A stretch of 57,517 nt of DNA from Opitutales bacterium (lineage in GTDB: Bacteria > Verrucomicrobiota > Verrucomicrobiia > Opitutales > UBA2987). Shown here piece after piece: positions 52,490-57,517 of the stretch (its first letter is position 1; every line of letters starts with the position of its first letter). A program made the translations under genes and the position numbers. Where the stretch lies: NCBI GenBank assembly GCA_021772515.1, contig JAJFLU010000021.1:1-57517 (forward strand), given 5' to 3'. The notes beneath the pieces were generated by a model. That model did not search any database. It worked only from the letters and a program-made list of their open reading frames with translations, and was not told the DNA's origin.

Positions 52490-55360
52490 TTAGCTGGTGA
52501 AGGCGGCTTTTACGAGGGCTTCTTGCTCTAGTTTGTGGAGGGTGAGGACTCCCACTGCGGTGCTGGCGCTGGCATCGCGTCCGGCGTAGGTGGGGTGGAG
52601 GCCTGTAGTCTCCTCGATGAGGGGGGCGATGTAGGACCAGGCGCCCATGTTTTTGGATTCCTCCTGGCACCATACGATGCTCACTTTGCCTTTGTTTTTG
52701 CCTTTTCCTTTGCCCTTTTCGGCGTTCCAGTTGTATTTTTCGTAAAGCTCATGCAATCGGGCATGATGGAGGGGATAAAGCTGCTCGACCCTCAAAATCA
52801 CCGCGTCCTTTATCTTGTTTTCGGTCCGGTAGTTCAAGAGGTCGTAATAAACTTTGCCGCTGCATAAAATGATCCGGGCGGGGGCGTTGGGCGGTTCGGG
52901 GTCATCGAGAATTTCGTGAAATTTTCCTTCTGTGAACTCGCTCACGGAAGATACGGCCCCTTTATGCCGGAGCAGACTTTTCGGGGCCATGATGATGAGA
53001 GGCTTGCGGAAATCCCTTTTCATTTGCCGCCTCAAAATATGGAAATACTGGGCCGGGGTTGAGAGGTTGCAGACCTGCATGTTATCCTCCGCGCAGAGCT
53101 GCAAAAAACGTTCCAGACGGGCCGAGGAGTGCTCCGGGCCCTGGCCTTCGTAGCCGTGTGGGAGGAGGAGAACAATGCCGCTTACCAACTGCCATTTCGA
53201 TTCACTTCCGGCAATAAATTGATCGATGATGACCTGCGCCCCGTTGGCGAAATCCCCGAATTGGGCCTCCCAGATACAGAGCATTTGCGGGTAATCGATC
53301 GAGTAGCCAAAATCGAACCCGAGCACAGCGGCCTCCGAGAGAAGGGAGTTATGCACGCAAAACAAGGCTCTGCGGTTTTCCATGTTCATCAGCGGGAGAT
53401 ATTTTTCCCGCGTTTTGACATCGTAGAGGACGGAATGCCGCTGACTGAAAGTGCCCCGGGCGCAGTCCTGCCCGGAGAGGCGGACGGGGGTGCCATCGAG
53501 AATAAGGGCGCCCCATGCGAGCGATTCGGCAAATGCCCAATCGAGGCCGCCGCCCTCCTCAAATGCCTTCCACTTGCTGGCCAATTGCCGTTTTATCTTG
53601 GGATTGAATGTAAAATCTTCGGGCAAACAAGTAAGCGCGCGGGCCACTTGTTCAAGGGTTGGCCTGGCAACGCTGGTTTTTACGGGGCGAAAAGAGTAGG
53701 GCGGCTGGAAAATGGCGCTGGAACCGATAAAGGCCTCCTTGTTGGCGAGATTTTTCTCCGCAGACTCTTTTTGCTGCCGGTTGAAAGCCTCCTCCAGCCG
53801 TTGGTGAAATGCCTTTTTGAGATTTTCGGCCTCCTCCTCAGTCAGATCACCCGCGGCGCATAATTGCTTGGCATAGGTTTCGCTGATGAGCGGGTGGTTG
53901 GAAATCTTTTTATATAATTTGGGTTGGGTAAATGAAGGCTCGTCGGATTCGTTGTGACCATGCCGCCGGTAGCAATACATGTCGATGACGACATCGCCCC
54001 CGAATTTTTGACGGTAACTCAGGGCCAACTCGGTGACCCATACGGTGGAAATCGGATCATCGCCATCGACATGAAAAATCGGGGCTTCGACAATTTTGGC
54101 CGCATCGGTGCAGTAGAGACTCGAACGCGCCTCCGAGGGATCCGTCGTGAACCCAATCTGGTTGTTGATGACGATATGGATGGTGCCGCCCGTGGTATAA
54201 CCATCGAGTTGGGAGAGATTGAGCACCTCGCTGACGAGCCCCTGACCGGCAAAGGCGGCATCTCCGTGGATGAGGACGGGTAAGACCTGCTTACGGTCGG
54301 AATCGCCGAGAATACGCTGCAATGCCCTTGTGCGGCCCTCGACCACGGGGTTGACGGCCTCGAGATGGCTGGGGTTGGCCGCCAGGTGCATACCGACCAG
54401 TTTCCCGTTTGAGGTGGCTATTTCCGAGTCGTAGCCGAGGTGGTATTTGACATCCCCGTCCCCGTGGAGGGATTCCGGCACATAATTATCGGAAAATTCG
54501 TGAAAAAGAAATTCGTAGGATTTGCCCAAAATATTGGCCAAGACATTGAGGCGGCCCCGGTGGGCCATCCCCGTGACCAATTCCTTGATTCCCGCCTCGG
54601 GGCATTTCTCCATGATGGCGTCGAGGCTGGGAATGAGCGTTTCTCCGCCTTCAAGACCGAATCGCTTTTGCCCCACATAGCGGCGATGGAGGAATTTTTC
54701 GAAAATTTCTGCTTCGAGGACTTTTTCCAGAATGCGAACCTTTTTTTCGAGGCTGAAATCTGGTTTATTGAGCGAAGGTTCCATCTTGGCCTGTAACCAG
54801 CGGCGTTTTTCGGTTTCCTGGATATGCAAATATTCCACCCCGATGGGGCCGCAATAAGTGGCCTTGAGGTCATCGAGCAATTGCCCCAAAGGCATCCTGA
54901 TTCCGCCCAGGTAGTTTCCAGTATCGTAAACATCATCGAGATCCTCCGACTCGAAACCGAGGCGTTCGAGGGAGAGCCGGGGATTTTTCGTCACCTTTTT
55001 GATTGGATTAAAACGCGCCTGGGTATGCCCGATGGAGCGAATGGCGTAAATTGCGCCGGTGACGCGGGCCTGTTTTTTCGGATCGATACTGCCGTCGGTG
55101 TCGCGGATCGCGCCTGTCCGGGAAGAGGCGACAGGCTGCTGTTGGGTCGGGGGGGCTGTGGTTGACTTGGGAGCGGTGGCCCTCGGCGTGGCTGCGGGTA
55201 TGGCATCGACTACCGGCGATTCAGAATCCTCTTCTGGGTCGTAGTTCTGGAAAAAATTTCGCCAGCTCTCCTCGACATAATCGGGAGCATCAAGCCATTG
55301 TTCGTAGTACTGATCGATGACATCAGCGTTTAAAATCGACGCAAATCCAGAATTTTTCAT
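52490..55360 (-). CDS. sucA: 2-oxoglutarate dehydrogenase E1 component
   Basis: A 956-residue thiamine-diphosphate enzyme that decarboxylates 2-oxoglutarate in the TCA cycle. Starting at ATG 55360 the protein begins with the usual short lead ([39 protein letters not shown]). An Ala/Pro/Thr-rich spacer of about 50 residues follows, and then the E1 core: [97 protein letters not shown], and the carboxy-terminal transketolase part with [23 protein letters not shown] and [23 protein letters not shown]. No E2 (sucB) or E3 gene lies downstream in the window. The alternative longer frame upstream is not supported. Confidence 0.96.
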   Translation of the reverse strand: MKNSGFASILNADVIDQYYEQWLDAPDYVEESWRNFFQNYDPEEDSESPVVDAIPAATPRATAPKSTTAPPTQQQPVASSRTGAIRDTDGSIDPKKQARVTGAIYAIRSIGHTQARFNPIKKVTKNPRLSLERLGFESEDLDDVYDTGNYLGGIRMPLGQLLDDLKATYCGPIGVEYLHIQETEKRRWLQAKMEPSLNKPDFSLEKKVRILEKVLEAEIFEKFLHRRYVGQKRFGLEGGETLIPSLDAIMEKCPEAGIKELVTGMAHRGRLNVLANILGKSYEFLFHEFSDNYVPESLHGDGDVKYHLGYDSEIATSNGKLVGMHLAANPSHLEAVNPVVEGRTRALQRILGDSDRKQVLPVLIHGDAAFAGQGLVSEVLNLSQLDGYTTGGTIHIVINNQIGFTTDPSEARSSLYCTDAAKIVEAPIFHVDGDDPISTVWVTELALSYRQKFGGDVVIDMYCYRRHGHNESDEPSFTQPKLYKKISNHPLISETYAKQLCAAGDLTEEEAENLKKAFHQRLEEAFNRQQKESAEKNLANKEAFIGSSAIFQPPYSFRPVKTSVARPTLEQVARALTCLPEDFTFNPKIKRQLASKWKAFEEGGGLDWAFAESLAWGALILDGTPVRLSGQDCARGTFSQRHSVLYDVKTREKYLPLMNMENRRALFCVHNSLLSEAAVLGFDFGYSIDYPQMLCIWEAQFGDFANGAQVIIDQFIAGSESKWQLVSGIVLLLPHGYEGQGPEHSSARLERFLQLCAEDNMQVCNLSTPAQYFHILRRQMKRDFRKPLIIMAPKSLLRHKGAVSSVSEFTEGKFHEILDDPEPPNAPARIILCSGKVYYDLLNYRTENKIKDAVILRVEQLYPLHHARLHELYEKYNWNAEKGKGKGKNKGKVSIVWCQEESKNMGAWSYIAPLIEETTGLHPTYAGRDASASTAVGVLTLHKLEQEALVKAAFTS

Positions 55361-55542
55361 AAGCCAGTCCCGTCCTTCAAAAACCTTCAGTTGTTCTGAA
55401 AACGCATTATTATCGGTCAAATACAGGTTAAACTCAAGCTGTAACGCGATTGGCAAGAAAAGATTGCCAAACCGTAGCCGAAAAAGAAAATTGTCCCGGA
55501 GTCCTGAGACCCTCTTGGTTTGCGGCTTTATCCACCAACAAA

Positions 55543-56232
55543 ATGAATCTTTCGGTTATCATTCCCTGTTACAATGAAAGGGGCACCATTTGTGAAATCA
55601 GGGATCGGGTGAAATCCGCATCTGTGGATATCAAGGAAATCATCGTCGTGGACGATGGTTCGACGGATGGCACACGGGAAGTTTTGGAAAAGGAATTCCA
55701 GGGCGACCTGTTCAAAGTATTTTTTCATGAAGCCAACCAGGGAAAAGGCGCTGCCATTCGCACTGCGGCGCCGCATGCCACGGGCGACATTATTGTCATT
55801 CAGGATGCCGATCTGGAGTATAGCCCGGAGGAATATCCGAAGCTCATGCAGCCGATCGCGGACGATCTGGCGGATGTGGTTTATGGGTCGCGATTCATGG
55901 GTGGCGGGGCGCATCGGGTTTTGTTTTTTTGGCATATGGCGGGCAACCGTCTGCTCACATTGGTATCGAATATTTTTTCCAATCTCAACCTGACGGATAT
56001 GGAAACCTGTTTTAAAATGTTTCGGCGGGAAGTCTTGCAATCGATTGAAATCGAGGAAAATCGTTTTGGATTCGAGCCTGAGATTACGGCCAAGGTGGCG
56101 AAGAAACGCTGCCGGATTTACGAAGTCGGTATTTCCTATTACGGGCGCACCTATAAGGAAGGGAAGAAAATCACCTGGAAGGACGGGTTGAGCGCATTTT
56201 GGGCCATTTGCAAATACAACTTCAAGTCCTGA
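55543..56232 (+). CDS. Glycosyltransferase family 2 (dolichol-phosphate mannosyltransferase-like)
   Basis: A 229-residue GT-A enzyme. Starting at 55543: [75 protein letters not shown] (D-x-D), [79 protein letters not shown]. This matches the branch that transfers a sugar to a polyprenyl phosphate carrier. No carboxy-terminal membrane helices are present, so it is the soluble type. The next gene follows after six bases. Confidence 0.93.
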   Translation: MNLSVIIPCYNERGTICEIRDRVKSASVDIKEIIVVDDGSTDGTREVLEKEFQGDLFKVFFHEANQGKGAAIRTAAPHATGDIIVIQDADLEYSPEEYPKLMQPIADDLADVVYGSRFMGGGAHRVLFFWHMAGNRLLTLVSNIFSNLNLTDMETCFKMFRREVLQSIEIEENRFGFEPEITAKVAKKRCRIYEVGISYYGRTYKEGKKITWKDGLSAFWAICKYNFKS

Positions 56233-56238
56233 TCACCT

Positions 56239-57369
56239 ATGCATGATGCGATTGTAATTGGCGGAGGTATTTTGGGGGCTTCGGCAGCCTATCATCTGGT
56301 TTGCGAAGGCGCGAGGACTCTTCTCATCGACCGCTATGATGAAGGGCGGGCGACCAACGCGGGGGCCGGAGTCCTTTCGCCGGTTACCTACAGCGGGAAG
56401 CTGGAACCGTTGTTCAACCTGGCCATGGACGCCTTTGACTATTACCCGATCGTCAATGAGCGTTTGCTGCAAGAGCAGGAGGAAGAGACCGGATTTGCCC
56501 GTGCGGGAAAGCTGGTTGTGGCAGCTTCGGAGGATGAGCTGGAGGCCTTTGAGAATGCGAGGGAGATTATTTTTAACCGGCAAAAGCTGCGTGGGACGCC
56601 CTCCGCCGAAGATTTGCATGACATTTCATCCGATGAGGCGCGAACCCTGCTTCCGCCGTTGGGACCGGTTTTGGGGGCCATTTATTACCGAAATGCGGCA
56701 AGGGTGGACGGCCGGTTGATTGCGGGGGCTTTTCACCGGGCGTCTGTCCGACGGGGGTTGGAAGTGAAAAACGCCAGTGTCGAGAAATTGATTTTGAAAA
56801 ACGGGGCGGTCGTCGGGGCGGAGTGTGGCGGTGAGGTATTGCGCTGCGGCAATGTGGTCATCGCGGGAGGCGCGTGGTCCCCTGAATTTGAGGGGCAACT
56901 GGGAATCCGCCTGCCGATTGAGCCGGAGCGCGGGCAGATCATTCACCTGAGTTTGCCCGGTCAGGATACGAGTGATTGGCCGACGTTGAATGCGTATCAC
57001 ATGGATTATATGGTGCCCTGGCCGGATAGCCGGGTGGTGGTGGGCGCGACCCACGAGGGCGGCACGGGGTTTCGGGCGCGGCAAACCGTGAGCGGCATCA
57101 TGGAGGTGTTGGGGGATGCCCTGCGTGTCGCGCCGGGTCTGGCGAAGGCGGAGATTCGGGAAATCAGGGTCGGTCTGCGCCCGCAAACACCGGATATGCT
57201 GCCCGTGCTGGGTTCAGTGCCTGGTTGGGCCAATCTTTTCATGCTGACCGGCAATGGCCGCACGGGTCTGCAAGTAGGCCCCTACAGCGGGAAAATCATC
57301 ACCCAGCTTCTCCTTGGTCAAAACCCGGAAAGTGAAATCGATTTCCTCAATATTTCGCGATTTATGTAG
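56239..57369 (+). CDS. FAD-dependent amino-acid oxidase (ThiO/DadA-like)
   Basis: A 376-residue flavoprotein of the D-amino-acid oxidase fold. The dinucleotide-binding motif is DAIVIGGGILGASAAYHL (near residues 3-20) followed by ARTLLIDR. GAIYYRNAARVDGRLIAGAF and NVVIAGGAWSPE are typical, and the end has EIREIRVGLRPQTPDMLPVLGSVPGWANLFMLTGNGRTGLQVGPYSGKII. The pattern best fits glycine oxidase ThiO, which supplies a thiamine intermediate, but no thi genes are nearby, so sarcosine/D-amino-acid oxidation is equally possible. Confidence 0.82.
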   Translation: MHDAIVIGGGILGASAAYHLVCEGARTLLIDRYDEGRATNAGAGVLSPVTYSGKLEPLFNLAMDAFDYYPIVNERLLQEQEEETGFARAGKLVVAASEDELEAFENAREIIFNRQKLRGTPSAEDLHDISSDEARTLLPPLGPVLGAIYYRNAARVDGRLIAGAFHRASVRRGLEVKNASVEKLILKNGAVVGAECGGEVLRCGNVVIAGGAWSPEFEGQLGIRLPIEPERGQIIHLSLPGQDTSDWPTLNAYHMDYMVPWPDSRVVVGATHEGGTGFRARQTVSGIMEVLGDALRVAPGLAKAEIREIRVGLRPQTPDMLPVLGSVPGWANLFMLTGNGRTGLQVGPYSGKIITQLLLGQNPESEIDFLNISRFM

Positions 57370-57379
57370 GTGGGAGCTA

Positions 57380-57517
57380 GGGTGTGTTTGAAAAGTCTCA
57401 TTTAGGTAAATTTTCTGTTTGACTATATCTACTTTATATGACGCTATGTCGTTGTTATGCAAAAAGAAAGACTTCTTCTTAATGACGCGGCTTGGAAGGC
57501 CGCAAAAAAATTAACTT
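57380..57517 (+). mobile_element. Left end of a probable IS5-like insertion sequence
   Basis: GGGTGTGTTTGAAAAGTCTC begins at 57380, preceded by TA (57378-57379). A GGGTGTGTTTGAAAA-like end and a TA target are what I recall for some IS5-group elements. A transposase-like frame starts 77 bases in. The rest lies beyond the window. Confidence 0.4.
57457..57517 (+). CDS. Possible transposase start, partial
   Basis: A frame open to the right edge: MQKERLLLNDAAWKAAKKLT. The L-x-x-x-x-W pattern recalls the opening of IS5-group transposases (LTDEQWxxIxPLLP), which fits the IS-end-like sequence upstream. Only 20 residues are visible. Confidence 0.35.
   Translation, partial: MQKERLLLNDAAWKAAKKLT

Noticed and set aside
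55361..55456. A longer start for sucA at 55456.
   Set aside because: The extra residues do not match the E1 family and the ATG at 55360 gives the standard opening.

Overview
The window looks like chromosomal DNA of a Gram-negative bacterium, most likely of the phylum Verrucomicrobiota (possibly Opitutia or Puniceicoccales-like). The evidence is indirect: LPS-export genes (lptC-lptA-lptB), an HPr kinase directly after lptB, a primary sigma factor with a lysine/alanine-rich amino-terminal tail, PgpH-type c-di-AMP hydrolase next to phoH and ybeY, DUF2911/PIG-L genes, and short intergenic repeats of a kind I associate with this phylum. No rRNA or tRNA was recognised, so the assignment rests on protein character only.

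Layout. 0-1.2 kb: an ISL3-type transposase runs off the left edge and abuts a truncated small conserved gene. 1.3-6.7 kb (minus): a small membrane protein, then the HIT / phoH / pgpH / ybeY cluster. 6.9-9.9 kb: a glycosyltransferase and a two-gene DUF488 / dual-OB-like module. 10.0-14.6 kb: a sodium:solute symporter, then lptC-lptA-lptB-hprK as a tightly packed operon. 14.6-16.6 kb: a candidate replication origin and dnaA. 16.6-18.7 kb: repeat-rich accessory DNA carrying an exported amidohydrolase of different base composition. 18.7-22.3 kb: a small hypothetical gene, ligA, a VanZ-like gene and uspA. 22.3-25.0 kb: a toxin-antitoxin island (higBA, vapBC, and a nucleotidyltransferase/winged-helix pair). 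25.1-31 kb (minus): a TPR lipoprotein, dnaG, rpoD and tatA. 31-34 kb: a DUF362-like exported protein, an isolated nuoA and an EIIA/diadenylate-cyclase fusion. 34.4-44.6 kb: an ACR3 arsenite pump, mrp, tolB, a repeat protein, a long Cys/Met-type PLP enzyme and small exported proteins. 45-51.8 kb: two DUF2911 paralogues, a large PIG-L deacetylase, and a symporter with a 49-residue membrane partner too short for normal gene callers. 51.8-57.4 kb: a Zeta-like kinase with a small partner, sucA, a family-2 glycosyltransferase and an FAD amino-acid oxidase. At the right edge another insertion sequence seems to begin.

How the genes fit together. The most interesting thread is cyclic di-AMP and PTS signalling. 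The window encodes a predicted c-di-AMP synthase whose catalytic domain is fused to a PTS EIIA domain (32.6-34.0 kb), a c-di-AMP hydrolase of the PgpH type (2.5-5.1 kb), and HPr kinase (13.6-14.6 kb), which could set the phosphorylation state that EIIA reads. A second thread is replication and transcription: dnaA with candidate DnaA boxes, ligA, and dnaG-rpoD, where DnaG has lost most of its zinc ligands and RpoD carries an exact eight-residue repeat tail. Four heptamer repeat tracts sit just after stop codons and look like one dispersed repeat family.
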